A stretch of DNA of 64,000 nt from Bacteroidetes bacterium OLB12 (GTDB taxonomy: Bacteria > Bacteroidota > Bacteroidia > Cytophagales > Cyclobacteriaceae), in assembly GCA_001567185.1 (NCBI GenBank), contig LNFR01000009.1, positions 53,272 to 117,271 on the forward strand. The letters run 5' to 3'. The first letter of the stretch is position 1. Each line of letters begins with the position of its first letter. The position numbers and the translations under genes were made by a program. The notes beneath the pieces were generated by a model, which saw only the letters and a list, made by a program, of their open reading frames with translations, did not search any database and was not told the DNA's origin. Shown in pieces: positions 47,087 to 58,420 of this stretch.

Positions 47087-48361
47087 ATGTTAACACTACA
47101 GACACTTCGGGAACAAACGCAGCAGGTATTGGATGGTTTGGCCAAGCGTAATTTTAAAGATGCAGATAGCCTGGTAACCCAGGTGTTGGAAATAGACAAA
47201 CTTCGCAGGGAAACGCAGAACACATTAGACTCGATAAAAGCCAGTCTGAATACCGATTCAAAAAAGATTGGCGAATTGATGAAGGCCGGCAAGGCCGATG
47301 AGGCAGCTGCGCTTCGCGCTTCGGTTGCGGCCAGTAAAGACAAAGTGAAAGCGCTTGAAGATAGCCTGGCCGATTTTGAAACAAAGCAACAAGACCTGCT
47401 TTACAAAATTCCTAATGTACCAGCCGCAAAAGTGCCAGCCGGAAAAGGCGCGGAGGATAACATCAGCGTGCATGAACACGGTAAAATTCCCACGTTGCAT
47501 GCCGATGCGCTGCCACATTGGGAGTTGATAAAGAAATACGACATCATTGATTTTGATTTGGGGGTAAAAATTTCAGGTGCTGGGTTTCCGGTGTACAAAG
47601 GGAAAGGTGCGCGCCTGCAACGGGCCTTAATAAATTTCTTTCTGAATGAAGCCGATGCCGCAGGCTACAAAGAGATACAACCACCCATTGTAGTAAATGA
47701 AGCCAGTGGCTATGGCACAGGCCAGCTTCCGGATAAGGAAGGGCAAATGTATTTTGTAAATGAAGATGGCTTGTACCTGATACCTACAGCCGAAGTGCCC
47801 ATCACCAATTTGTACCGCGATGTAATTCTTGGCGAAGAAGAACTGCCGGTAAAGAATGCGGGTTATACGCCATGCTTCCGCAGAGAGGCGGGCAGCTGGG
47901 GCGCGCATGTGCGCGGGCTAAACCGCCTGCATCAGTTCGATAAAGTGGAGATTGTTCAAATTACAAAACCCGAAGAATCGTATGCCACCTTAGATGCAAT
48001 GTGTGGCCACGTGCAAGGCTTGCTCGAGAAACTGGAGTTACCTTATCGCAAACTTTTGTTGTGTGGAGGCGACATGGGTTTTAACTCAGCCCTTACTTAC
48101 GATATGGAAGTTTTCTCTGCTGCGCAGCAACGCTGGCTGGAGGTAAGTTCGGTTAGTAACTTTGAAACCTTTCAGGCAAATCGCTTAAAGCTTCGGTATA
48201 AAAACAAAGACGGGAAAACCCAATTGCTACACACACTGAATGGCAGTGCGCTGGCGCTTCCGCGGATTTTAGCAGCTATACTTGAAAACAACCAGACACC
48301 CGAAGGAATTAAAATCCCGAAAGTATTGGTGCCGTATGCAGGGTTTGATTTAATCGCTTAG
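47087..48361 (+). CDS. serS: Seryl-tRNA synthetase
   Basis: 424 residues from ATG 47087 (MLTLQTLREQTQQVLDGL). Class II aminoacyl-tRNA synthetase: N-terminal tRNA-binding coiled coil (about 25-110), TAEVPITNLYRD, motif 2 FRREAGSWGAHVRGLNRLHQ and motif 3 LNGSALALPRILAAILEN. Full length. Followed by a prolyl oligopeptidase gene after 26 bases, possibly cotranscribed. Confidence 0.96.
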   Translation: MLTLQTLREQTQQVLDGLAKRNFKDADSLVTQVLEIDKLRRETQNTLDSIKASLNTDSKKIGELMKAGKADEAAALRASVAASKDKVKALEDSLADFETKQQDLLYKIPNVPAAKVPAGKGAEDNISVHEHGKIPTLHADALPHWELIKKYDIIDFDLGVKISGAGFPVYKGKGARLQRALINFFLNEADAAGYKEIQPPIVVNEASGYGTGQLPDKEGQMYFVNEDGLYLIPTAEVPITNLYRDVILGEEELPVKNAGYTPCFRREAGSWGAHVRGLNRLHQFDKVEIVQITKPEESYATLDAMCGHVQGLLEKLELPYRKLLLCGGDMGFNSALTYDMEVFSAAQQRWLEVSSVSNFETFQANRLKLRYKNKDGKTQLLHTLNGSALALPRILAAILENNQTPEGIKIPKVLVPYAGFDLIA

Positions 48362-48387
48362 ATTGTTGACGATATAAAATAATTAAA

Positions 48388-50523
48388 ATGAAAAATGGAT
48401 TCCTTGTTTTGTTGATGGGAGGCCTGATATCGGCCTGTACACAAACTCCAAAGCCCGAAGTGGTTTCTCAATATCCGGTATCTGCCAAAGTAGATACCGT
48501 GGATACTTACTTTGGCACGGAAGTACCCGATCCCTATCGTTGGATGGAAAATGATACTACAAAGCAAGTGGCTGATTGGGTTACGGCTCAAAACGAAGTA
48601 ACCTTTGGGTTTCTGAATAAAATTCCATACCGGGCAGCAATTAAAACGCGCCTGGAAGCACTAAATAATTATGAGAAGTTGGGGTCTCCGTTTAAGCGGG
48701 GGGCGTATATCTATTTCTACAAAAACAATGGCTTGCAAAACCACTATGTTCTTTATCGCAAAAAAGGAGAACAAGGCGAGGCTGAAGTTTTTTTAGATCC
48801 GAATACCTTTTCAGCTGATGGAACCACACGCCTGGGCGGTGTTTCTTTTTCAAAAGATGGTTCAAGAGTAGCGTACCAGATTTCGCGGGGTGGCCAGGAC
48901 TGGACCGATGCGATTGTTATCGATGCAGTTACCAAACAACCTTTGGAAGATACCATTCGCGATATCAAGTTTAGCGGTATTTCATGGCGCGGCAATGAGG
49001 GCTTTTATTTCAGCACGTACGAAAAACCAAAGGGCAGCCAGCTTTCGGCTAAAACTCAAAATCATAAACTCTATTATCATAAAGTAGGCACCCCGCGTGC
49101 ACAAGATCTGCTGGTGTTTGGCGATGATAAAAACCCCAGACGGTATGTGGGCGGAGGGTTAACCGAAGACTAACGATTTTTGATAGTAAGTGCCTCCACC
49201 AGCACCACCGGCAATGAACTTTATATTCAGGATTTGAGTGATCCGAAGGGTAAGCTTAAAACTATTGTAAACAATTTCGACAACAGTCATAATGTGATTG
49301 ATAACGAAGGCACCCGGTTTCTGGTGCAAACCAATCTGAATGCACCTAACAATCGCGTGGTAGAATTTGATTTTGCAAACCCGGCCATCGAAAACTGGAA
49401 AGATGTGATACCTGAAACGGAAAATGTGTTAAGTGCTTCAACCGGTGGCGGTAATTTATTTGCAGACTACACCGTGGATGTAAAAACACAGGTGAAGCAA
49501 TATGATCTGAAAGGAAAATTGATACGCGAGGTTGAGTTGCCGGGTATTGGTTCGGCTGGAGGGTTTGGCGCTGAGCGCGAAGAAAAAGAATTGTATTACT
49601 CGTTTACGTCATTCACCTATCCCTCCACAATTTTCAAATACGATATAGCTACGGGTAAATCAACATTATACAATCAACCCAAAATTGATTTTAATCCGGA
49701 TGACTATGAGACCAAACAGGTTTTCTACACCAGTAAAGATGGCACAAAGGTGCCTATGTTTATCGTACACAAAAAAGGGTTGGAATTGAATGGCAAAAAC
49801 CCAACCTGGTTGTATGCCTATGGAGGCTTCAACATCAGCTTAACACCGGGCTTTAGTCCATCGCGCATTTTATGGTTAGAGAATGGAGGCGTTTATGCAC
49901 AACCCAACTTGCGTGGAGGTGGCGAGTATGGCGAGAAGTGGCATTTGGCAGGCACCAAAATGAACAAGCAAAATGTGTTTGATGATTTTATTGCCGCGGG
50001 CGAATACCTGATCAAAGAAAAATATACCTCAAGCAATTACCTGGCGATAAGTGGTGGCTCCAACGGAGGGCTGTTGGTTGGTGCAACGATGACGCAGCGC
50101 CCCGATCTGGCAAAGGTTGCATTACCGGCCGTAGGAGTTATGGATATGCTGCGGTATCACAAATTTACGGCAGGTGCGGGCTGGGCATATGATTACGGAA
50201 CAGCCGATGATTCGAAGGAAATGTTTGAATACATCCGGGCTTATTCACCTGTGCATGCAATTAAACCCAACACGGCTTATCCGGCAACCTTGGTTACCAC
50301 AGCCGACCACGATGATCGGGTGGTACCTGCGCACTCGTTTAAGTTTGCGGCCACTTTACAGGAGAATCATACCGGAACAAACCCGGTGCTGATTCGCATT
50401 GATGTAAAATCGGGACACGGATCTTCTAACCTGAGCAAAGCAATTGAAACCGCAGCCGATCAATACGCCTTTGCCTGGTACAATATGGGCGTGGTGCCGC
50501 CTTTGGTAAAGAAAGATTTTTAG
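48388..50523 (+). CDS. Prolyl oligopeptidase, lipoprotein, with an in-frame TAA
   Basis: Reading frame is constant from 48388 to 50523 but interrupted by one TAA at 49171-49173, between GGGLTED and RFLIVSAS; with that codon sense the protein is about 711 residues. Signal peptide with lipobox ISAC. N-terminal beta-propeller (YFGTEVPDPYRWMEND start), then alpha/beta hydrolase with nucleophile GGSNGG, aspartate in ADHDDRVVP and histidine in KSGHGSSN. Cleaves after proline in short peptides. Unlike most breaks in this window this one is a substitution, not an indel. Confidence 0.88.
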
Positions 50524-50536
50524 AAAATTCCTTAAA

Positions 50537-50621
50537 TAAAGTTGAAAGTCCTTAGTTGAAAGTTAGAAGTTGAAGAATATTCTTAGCCTCTAAGGCTTTC
50601 AACTTTTAACTTTCAACTTTA
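50537..50621. repeat. Inverted repeat of AAAGTTGAAAGT words between convergent genes
   Basis: TAAAGTTGAAAGT (50537-50549) is the exact reverse complement of ACTTTCAACTTTA (50609-50621), with further TTGAA/TTCAA words inside. It may act as a bidirectional terminator for the peptidase and uvrC genes; its right arm encodes the last codons of UvrC. Related to the block at 8403-8440. Confidence 0.65.
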
Positions 50622-52380
50622 AAGCGGTTTTCTCACCTACCAACTCTGTAAGTTCTTCCAAACTCGCCTCTTTAATTTTCTTTACGGATTTGAAATGTGC
50701 CAACAGTTTATCGGCTGTTTTTTTACCGATGCCCGGTATCTGTTCAATCTCGGTAATAAACGTGTTCTGGCTTCGCTTCTGCCGGTGAAAGGTTATAGCA
50801 AACCGGTGCGCTTCATCGCGAATACGTTGTATCAATAGTAAGGCGGGCGATTTTTTGCTGATCAGCAAAGGCAGGTTATCTTCCGGGTAATAGATTTCTT
50901 CCAACCTTTTAGCAATACCGATAATCGGAATCTTTCCATAAAGCCCGAGCTCTTGTAATGCTTCGCACGCGCTGCTTAACTGACCTTTGCCGCCATCTAC
51001 AATTATGAGTTGTGGATATTCACCCTGTTCTTCCATAATACGTTTGTACCGCCTGGTTACAATCTCCTTCATGGATGCAAAATCATTGGGGCCAATAACG
51101 GTTTTAATGTTGAAGTGGCGATACCCTTTTTTATCCGGTTTGCCATCAACAAACCGAACCATCGAAGCCACTGGGGAGGTACCCTGAAAGTTAGAGTTAT
51201 CAAAGCACTCGATAATTTTTGGATATTGCAGCAGGCGCAGGTGCTCCTGCATAATATGCAGTACTTTATTTTTTTTGTCTTTCAGTTCTTCCTTGCTGAT
51301 TTCTTTTTCGCGCTTTTGGTACAACGCATTTTTTAGTGACAGATCAACCAGTTTTTTCTTATCGCCAATTTGTGGCAATACGTTTTCAAACGCATCCGAT
51401 TTTAAGCTAAGAGGCACGTTGGTATAAACTTCCGGATTATTACTGCGGTAGGTAGAGCGTAAATCCTGCACTACCATGTTTAGGATCTCTTCATCGGTTT
51501 CTTCCAGCTTCTTTTTAACCTCCAGATTTTTAGAGAAGATTATGGAGCCTTCTTTAATCTGCATATAGTTGATAAAGGCATCGGTTTCAGAACTTGTAAT
51601 GGTAATTACATCGATATCCGTCAGCTTGCGATTTACCACCAATGATTTTGTCTGGAATTTTTCAAGAAGCTCCAGTTTGTGTTTGAAGGTTGCAGCTTTT
51701 TCAAACTCCATAGCTTCGGCAGCGGACTTCATTCGGAAGATGAGTTCTTTTTCAACCACACTTAAGTCGCCCTTTAAAATGTTACGGGCTTGTGCAATAT
51801 CCTCCAGGTATTCGGCTTCGGGTTGCAGGCCTTCACACGGGCCCTTGCAATTACCAATGTGAAACTCCAGGCATACTTTGAATTTTTTCTGTTCAATGTT
51901 TTCCTGCGAAAGCACCAGGCTACAGGTGCGGATGGAATAAATTTGCCGCACCAGTTCCAACACACTTTTCATCGACACTACACTGGAATACGGCCCAAAG
52001 TATTCGCCCTGCCTGGGTATGTACTTGCGGGTATAGATAATGCGTGGGAAAGGTTCCTTTAAAATACAGAGATAGGGAAAGGTCTTATCATCTTTTAATA
52101 AGATGTTGTATTTAGGTTGGTATTGTTTAATAAAATTGTTTTCAAGCAGCAGCGCATCAAACTCCGAATTGGCTAATGTGAATTCGATCTTCTGAATTTC
52201 GCTTACCAGTTTTTCGGTTTTACGATTGTATTGCGACTGCTTGTTGAAGTAACTGGAAACGCGCTTCTTCAGGCTCTTGGCTTTGCCCACATAAATCAAC
52301 TCGCCCGCTTTGTTGTAATAGCGATAAATGCCCGGAGAATCGGGGAGGGACACAAGGGTTTCTTTCACATCATCAAACAC
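50599..52380 (-). CDS. uvrC: Excinuclease ABC subunit C
   Basis: 593 residues. Makes both incisions in nucleotide excision repair. N-terminal GIY-YIG nuclease (SPGIYRYYNKAGELIYVGKA), a UVR domain for UvrB contact near 200-235 (MKSAAEAMEFEKAATFKHKL), an RNase-H-like endonuclease (IIVDGGKGQLSSACEAL, with ECFDNSNFQGT) and a C-terminal helix-hairpin-helix (IPGIGKKTADKLLAHF). The start used is GTG 52380; an upstream ATG (52408) is out of frame. The last eight codons lie in an inverted repeat. The 215 bases between this start and the PBP1A stop show no gene. Confidence 0.95.
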   Translation of the reverse strand: MFDDVKETLVSLPDSPGIYRYYNKAGELIYVGKAKSLKKRVSSYFNKQSQYNRKTEKLVSEIQKIEFTLANSEFDALLLENNFIKQYQPKYNILLKDDKTFPYLCILKEPFPRIIYTRKYIPRQGEYFGPYSSVVSMKSVLELVRQIYSIRTCSLVLSQENIEQKKFKVCLEFHIGNCKGPCEGLQPEAEYLEDIAQARNILKGDLSVVEKELIFRMKSAAEAMEFEKAATFKHKLELLEKFQTKSLVVNRKLTDIDVITITSSETDAFINYMQIKEGSIIFSKNLEVKKKLEETDEEILNMVVQDLRSTYRSNNPEVYTNVPLSLKSDAFENVLPQIGDKKKLVDLSLKNALYQKREKEISKEELKDKKNKVLHIMQEHLRLLQYPKIIECFDNSNFQGTSPVASMVRFVDGKPDKKGYRHFNIKTVIGPNDFASMKEIVTRRYKRIMEEQGEYPQLIIVDGGKGQLSSACEALQELGLYGKIPIIGIAKRLEEIYYPEDNLPLLISKKSPALLLIQRIRDEAHRFAITFHRQKRSQNTFITEIEQIPGIGKKTADKLLAHFKSVKKIKEASLEELTELVGEKTALKLKVKS

Positions 52381-52595
52381 ATTGCGAAGGTAGAATTTCT
52401 TTCTTCATGGTTGTAATGGATTCCCATAAGCAGTTAGTGAACGCGCGCCTTTCCTGCAAGGCGTCATTGCGGTTGGGTAACCTGGCCCTAATGATTGAAG
52501 TCAAAAATCTAGATACCCATACCGCAATCCCGGGTGAAGAAAATCAGGCATCAAGACGGTTTAAACTTTTAGCAGATAGCCGACAGACGCCTTGA

Positions 52596-54943
52596 TCAAT
52601 GTTTAATGTCCCACGGTTCTTCTATTTCAACATCTGTAGAATCATTTACCGTGTGTTTGCTGCAGTCTAAGGTCATGTCCAACCCGCTGGATGGGCGTTT
52701 TGAACTGGCCTTTCACAATTCCGGATTGCGGATCGGCATAAAGTTTTTGCATAAACAGATCCCAGATAGGGCGGGCTGTTCTTCCACCTTGTCCAAAAGT
52801 CCACGTAGGAAAATGGATGGCGCGTTCATCGCCCCCGGTCCAGGCTCCGGCAACCAGGTCGTGGGTAACGCCTACATACCAGCCATCCGAGGCATCGTTG
52901 GTTGTTCCGGTTTTGCCGCCTACTTCGTTGTCATGGCGCACTTCCTTACTTAGTCCCAAAGAAGAGCCTCCTTCTTCTTCAGCTCCACCACGCAACATGT
53001 AAATCATTTTATAGGCGGTTTGTTCGCTAATAGCTTCGCGCGTTTTTGGATTGAAGATTTCGACTACGTTTCCATTTTTATCTTCAATGCGGGTAATGTA
53101 AATCGGTTCAATATAAATTCCACTGTTTATAAACGTGGCGTAGGCACCCACCAGCTCATACAACGAAACATCGCTTGTGCCCAAACATAAAGAAGGTACC
53201 GGATCTAACTTGCTTTGAATACCTACCCGGTTGGCAAATTCCACCACATTCTCAGCTTTTAGTTCTTGCATGACCTGGGCGGTAATTGAGTTTACCGATT
53301 GGGCCATCGCTTTGCGGATGGTCATGGATTCGCCTGTTCCTCTGGACCCATCCGCATTTAGTGGATACCAGGGGGGTTGGTTGGGAAGATTAAATTGAGG
53401 GGCAATATCTTTCTTAATAACACAGGGCGACCAACCATTTTCCATGGCCAGGCCATAAACAAACGATTTGAAAGTTGAGCCCGGCTGGCGTGTACCTTGT
53501 TTTACGTGATCATACTTAAAGTATTTGTGGTTTATGCCACCAACCCAGGCTTTGATGTAGCCAGTGTAGGGATCAACGGCCATAAAGCCGGTTTGTAAAA
53601 AGTGTTTGTAGTAGTTGAGTGAATCGTAACTGCTGAACAAAGTATCGCGCTCCCCATCCCACGAAAAAACAGTCATTTGCTTTTTCAGATTAAGCATAAT
53701 CTTAAGCGAATCAGATTTCTCTCCATACTTTTCAACGTATGCTTTGTAGGCATCGGTTTGCCGAATGCGTCTTTGTAAAAAATCTCTTATCTCTCTACCA
53801 TCCTCATCTACCCAAGGGTTGCGCCCACGTTTTTTTCCATTCTTCATCAAATTGTTTTTTGCAGGGGCTTCATATGTGTGGCAACCGCTTCTTCCGCATA
53901 TTTTTTGCATGCGGGTGTCAATGGTGGTATAGATTTTTTAAGCCGGAGTTATACAAATCAATGCCCTTGTTTCTGCAATAAGACAGCATGAAGTTACCCA
54001 GTACAGTTCGGAAGTAGGTGGCCAATCCTTCGTTCTGGTTTTGAAAACTATACTTCAATTCAATGGGTAAGGCTCTCACGGAATCGTATTGTTCCTGGGT
54101 TTTTAGTTTGTAGCCATGCCTGTAAAGCTTGTTCAAAATTTCATTTCTTTTCCTCAGCGAAGTTTCCGGGTTTCGGTTGGGATCGAATAAGGTTACGGCC
54201 TGCAACATGCCGACCAATACAGCAGACTCCTGAATATTTAAACTGTCCGGGCCTTTATCGAAATAGGTCTCAGCGGCCACTTTAATACCGAATGTATTGC
54301 TACTGAAGGTGGCAGTATTCAAATACATGGCAATAATTTCTTCTTTGGTAAAGTTCTCTTCCAATTGAATGGAGATAATCCACTCTTTTGTTTTTTGAAT
54401 AATGCGCCTCGGGTATTTACCAAGTTTAGCCAAATGGCCATCCAGGCTTTTATCCGGATTCATGGTATAAAGATTTTTTGCGAGTTGTTGTGTAATGGTA
54501 CTACCACCCCCTTGCGGATTTAATGTGAGGATGCCGTAAATCACCCGCAGGTAGGCGGGGAAGTCGAGCCCCGAGTGTTCAAAGAAGCGATGGTCTTCGG
54601 AATAAATGAGTGTATTTACCAGGTCTTCCGACAAGTCTTCAAAATGCACCTGGCTTCGGTTGGCACCCCGGTAATACCGGCCCAGCGAAACCCCATCGGC
54701 AGAAATTACCTCAGAGGAAAGATCGTTTTCGGGGTTTTCCACTTCCAGCGTGCTGGGCATGGCTCCATACAAACCGAACAAATCTATTTTAACGGTGTAG
54801 ATATAAAGTGGAAAGCCAATAACGAAACACAAAAAGGCTATCCAAATGTATTTAATGATCCTTCCTATCCACGGCTTTTCAATTCGTAGCAGGTTATTGA
54901 TTTTGCTTTTGATAGTTGCGATCAAAGAAGGCGAGGTACTCAT
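52596..54943 (-). CDS. Class A penicillin-binding protein (PBP1A-like), five frameshifts in this sequence
   Basis: Bifunctional peptidoglycan synthase. N-terminal membrane helix, then a GT51 transglycosylase (EDHRFFEHSGLDFPAYLR, GGGSTITQQLAKNLY), then a transpeptidase with STFK as SxxK, SVN as SxN and KTGTT. The frames join only if one base is removed at each of 53934-53939, 53901-53906, 53855-53860, 53830-53836 and 52698-52701, giving for example GLKIYTTIDTRMQKYAEEAV and a C-terminus ending EEPWDIKH at 52596. Start overlaps the upstream gene's stop by four bases (ATGA). About 780 residues after repair. Confidence 0.9.
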
Positions 54944-57455
54944 CCAAGCGCTTTGGTTCGGTAAAAAATCTGAAAATTATCTTTCGTAATTACAAAGCTA
55001 TAGAATTTATAATTCGAAAAGGGTTTGCCAGGTGCAATCTGAGCGAGGAATTTGTCGAAATAACTTAAAGCGGCTGCCTGGCTGGGCAATTCACTTACGA
55101 TGGTAATCGTTTTTTCTTCATTGAAGATGATATTGGTGGTATTTAATTTCAAATCTTTGAACTGCGCGGCATTGAATTTTTCGATAGCCGAAGAAACCGG
55201 GTTGGTGATTTTATCGGAAGTAGAATAAACTACAACAAAGTTATGAGGTCCTTCCATCGACTTGATAAACTGAATTCCTTTGGCACGCTCCAGTTTGTCC
55301 AGCAATGTTTTAGATGCAGCCAAAAGTTGTTCGGCATAAGGTTTTAACGCTGCATCCGGATATTTCTTAATGTACTCGCCCAACTCAAACTGGTAACGTG
55401 TAACATCTTCCGTTTTACCGGTGATGAGAATCTGCAACAAATCCAGTTGTGGTGTAAATGTTGTTTCTCCTTCCTGCTGCGCCAGTTTTAATTTATCCTG
55501 CGCGGCCCGTAGGTTGTTGGCTTGAAAATAAGAGTAAGCTTCTCCATAGATCAGTTTTTGTTTTTCAGCTGCCACGCTGGTCTCGCGCAGGTAGTCAGGG
55601 TTAATTAAAATTCGGGTGAAGGTAGAGCGCGGATGATTGTTTTTTAATTCATTGGCATATACTTCTGCTTTGGCCGGATCAATGTCTTTTGAAATCAGAT
55701 AAAGTTTATAAAGCACTTCCGGTACATACTCCGATTGCGGAAAGCGTGTTAATAGTTTTGTGTACGATTCAGAGGCGTTATCTTTTTCAGATAATTGAAA
55801 GTAGAATAAATCGCCCAGTTTAAAATAACCTTCTTCTATTTGTGCCAGTGCCTTGGCTTTGTCTTCGGCTGTGCGCGGAATCTGACTGATCAATTTGCCG
55901 GCTTCATCTACTTTTTGTGTTTGAGCAACCGGCTCAACCCCGGGTTTATCCGGTTGTGGTACATTCGTTACGATCGTGTTGGTTTCCTGCAATACAGTTG
56001 TTTTGTTTGACCTGCGCCAGTTATCCTCTAATGGAATGCTGCCCCATACACGTTTAAATTCGGTTTGTCCTAATGCCACAGCAGAAGGGTTTCCGAAGTA
56101 CCAGGCAACACCTGCACTGGTTTCCTGATTAAAAAAAGCGCTGGTGCCCGAACTGGTGCTTCCACTCGAATAGTTTCTGCGTTTTTTCTTTTTGGTAACA
56201 GTAACGGCCTTGGCGCGGCTTGCTAAAACGGAATCGATCTGCTTGCGGAGCAACGCGGTGTCCATCTCGGCCATAGCCAATAAACTGTCGTTCCAGGTAA
56301 TGGCTTCCGTGTATTTGGCAAACTCACCTAAAACCTCCTGGCGTTTTTTAATGGCCTCATAGTTTTCAAAGTCTTTGGGTAATGCACCAATGGCACTATC
56401 GTAATATAATTTAGCCAGGCTATATTTTTTTAACGAGTCGAATTGCAGTTGCCCGATGCGCAGGTAAGCGCTGCCCTGAATCCGTTTGTTGGTGCCGGCA
56501 TGAGCGGCCAGCGAATAACTTTCTATTGCTTCTTTCAGGTTGCCCTGTTTGCGGTCGAACTCACCTAACTCATAGTAGATTTTGTCTTTAAACTCGGCAT
56601 TCTTTGTGTCGGTCAACATTTTTTCGAATTGGGCCCTAAGTTGTTTGATGTCGCGCTTGTCATCCAGTCGGGCTACCTGGCTAATTTAGCCGGGCATAAA
56701 AATCAATTTCATAATCGGGGTTGGTAGCAATGCATTTGCGATAGTAGTTGAATGCCTCCGCATCGAACCCGAGTTTTTGGTACACCTGCCCGATGAGAAA
56801 ATATATTCTTCCTTTGCGGTCGCTTCGTTCCAGCAGCGAATCGGCCAATGCCAGGTTGCGCACCATGTAGTCGTAATCATTGCGTGTCTGGTAGTAGTAG
56901 GCTTTTTCTAAATAGAGATTTTTAGCGTTTTGTTTGCTGAGTTTTTCTTTCTGTAAAAACCGAAAAGTTTCTTCAGCCCGGTCATAATCCTGTTGTTCGG
57001 TAAAGGTGCGGAGCAGTTGTATCAAGGCGTAATGGCGTGTGTTGGCATCCTTGCTTTTGGTGTTTACGTATTTAAATGTTTGAATCGCATTTTGAAAATC
57101 ATATCCGTAAAGGCGTGCTTTACCCACCAACACATAGCTATCATCAACCCATTGGCTATTGGGGTGCCGCTGAATTGAAAGTGAGGCCATCTTAATTATT
57201 TCTTCCGTATCCTTTTTATAAGAGTTGGCCAGGGTTGAGTCAATTTTGGGAAAGAGTCTCAGAATCTGGTTAGGATCGTCATCTAAGCTTCGGGATATAA
57301 TAGCCTCTACTTCGCGTGTTTTTTTCGCGGGCATAATAATAACTGTTGTAATGGGCAGTTAAGTTATGATACACGTTACTGGTAAAACTGTTTTGCTCAA
57401 CCGAGCAGGAAACCAGCACGAGTAGAAGAATGAAGCAAAAGACAGATGGGCGCAA
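54940..57455 (-). CDS. SprE/PorW-like TPR lipoprotein of gliding/type IX secretion (two frameshifts)
   Basis: After repair about 838 residues. The likely TTG start at 57455 opens a signal peptide with lipobox LVSC, then NSFTSNVYHNLTAHYNSYY, a segment characteristic of SprE/PorW proteins. Tetratricopeptide-like helical repeats follow (HPNSQWVDDSYVLVGKARLY, YLRIGQLQFDSLKKYSLAKL, LFYFQLSEKDNASESYTKLL). Frame breaks: the T7 run 57319-57325, and 56685-56687, where one base fewer joins FYARL to ISQVARLDD. Family members link to the type IX secretion motor in Bacteroidota. Probable operon with the downstream PBP1A gene. Confidence 0.75.
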
Positions 57456-57520
57456 CCGGGTTACTTTTTGTTTACAAACGTAAAAAACAGATATACAATA
57501 TTATAATCGTCAGGAATATC

Positions 57521-57528
57521 TAATTTTG
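57521..57528 (+). promoter_or_regulatory. TAnnTTTG -7 element of the M23 peptidase gene
   Basis: TAATTTTG ends 14 bases before the TTG start at 57543. No clear -33 element. Confidence 0.35.
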
Positions 57529-57542
57529 CCAAAATTTAAACG

Positions 57543-58410
57543 TTGAAACCCAAAAAGACCATATCAGAACGGCTTACCAACAAATATCTGATGGTAATCC
57601 GCAATGAAGAAAACCTGGCAGAGACATCCAGCATCGGGTTTACCTATGCCAAGGTGCTGGTTATTTCAGTTTCGCTTTTTGTCTTGTTGTTTGCTTTTAG
57701 TCTGTTTCTTTCCAAAACATTACTGGCAAAATGGTTCGATCCAAAACATGCCCAGATGGAGGCCAACAAGAAGTTATATGAGTTAGCGTTAAAGGTAGAT
57801 TCCCTCGCCATCGAAGTTCATCAAAAAGACATGTTCATTCAGAATTTTCAACGGGTGTTAAGTGGCGATACTGCCAGTGGCTTTACCGATCCGGCCGAGG
57901 CATTCAGCTCTGAAAACAGACCACCATCGGCTGTTGGCAATATGAAACTTGCGCCTTCCGATTCTTTGTTTCGGAAAGAATTTGAAAAGAGCGAGTTCTC
58001 GCTGGTAACCCTGGCAAGCGGGAAGTACCGCGAGTTGCAGGAAATGTTTTTTTTTACACCGATTACCGGCTTTGTGTCGGATCATTACGATATAAAAAAG
58101 GGCCACTTTGGAGTTGATGTGGTAGCCAAGACCAACGAGCCGGTAAAATGTGTTGCTGATGGGGTAGTGGTATTGGCTTCCTGGACACAGGACTCCGGCC
58201 ATGTGATAGCCGTGCAGCACGCTGGCAACCTCGTGTCGGTTTATAAGCACAATGCCGGATTATTGAAAAAAAGTTGGTAATTTTGTAAATGCCGGTGACA
58301 TTATCTCTATAGTTGGCAATAGTGGAGAGATGACCGATGGACCCCATTTACATTTTGAAATGTGGTACAATGGCAACTCGATTAACCCGGAAGATTTTGT
58401 AACGTTTTAA
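57543..58410 (+). CDS. M23 peptidase with N-terminal membrane helix (frameshifted)
   Basis: Murein endopeptidase-like protein of about 288 residues after repair, begun at TTG 57543 (MKPKKTISERLTNKYLMVIR). One membrane helix at about 37-58 (VLVISVSLFVLLFAFSLFLS), a helical stalk, then the LytM domain: GHFGVDVVAKTNEPVKCVADG with HxxxD zinc ligands, and HLHFEMW in the shifted frame. The frame breaks at the A7 run 58266-58272; with six A it reads LLKKVGNFVNAGDII. All metal ligands are present, so probably active. It precedes a bactofilin gene by 10 bases, a pairing seen in many bacteria. Confidence 0.9.
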
Positions 58411-58420
58411 ACCACAAGCC

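Noticed and set aside
49171-49173. Recoded stop (selenocysteine or pyrrolysine) in prolyl oligopeptidase
   Set aside because: The codon is TAA, which is used for neither; there is no adjacent recoding element and the family has no such residue at this place.
52407-52595. 62-residue plus-strand ORF between uvrC and PBP1A
   Set aside because: No recognisable signal, opposite to both neighbours, and it fills a gap with no promoter-like sequence.
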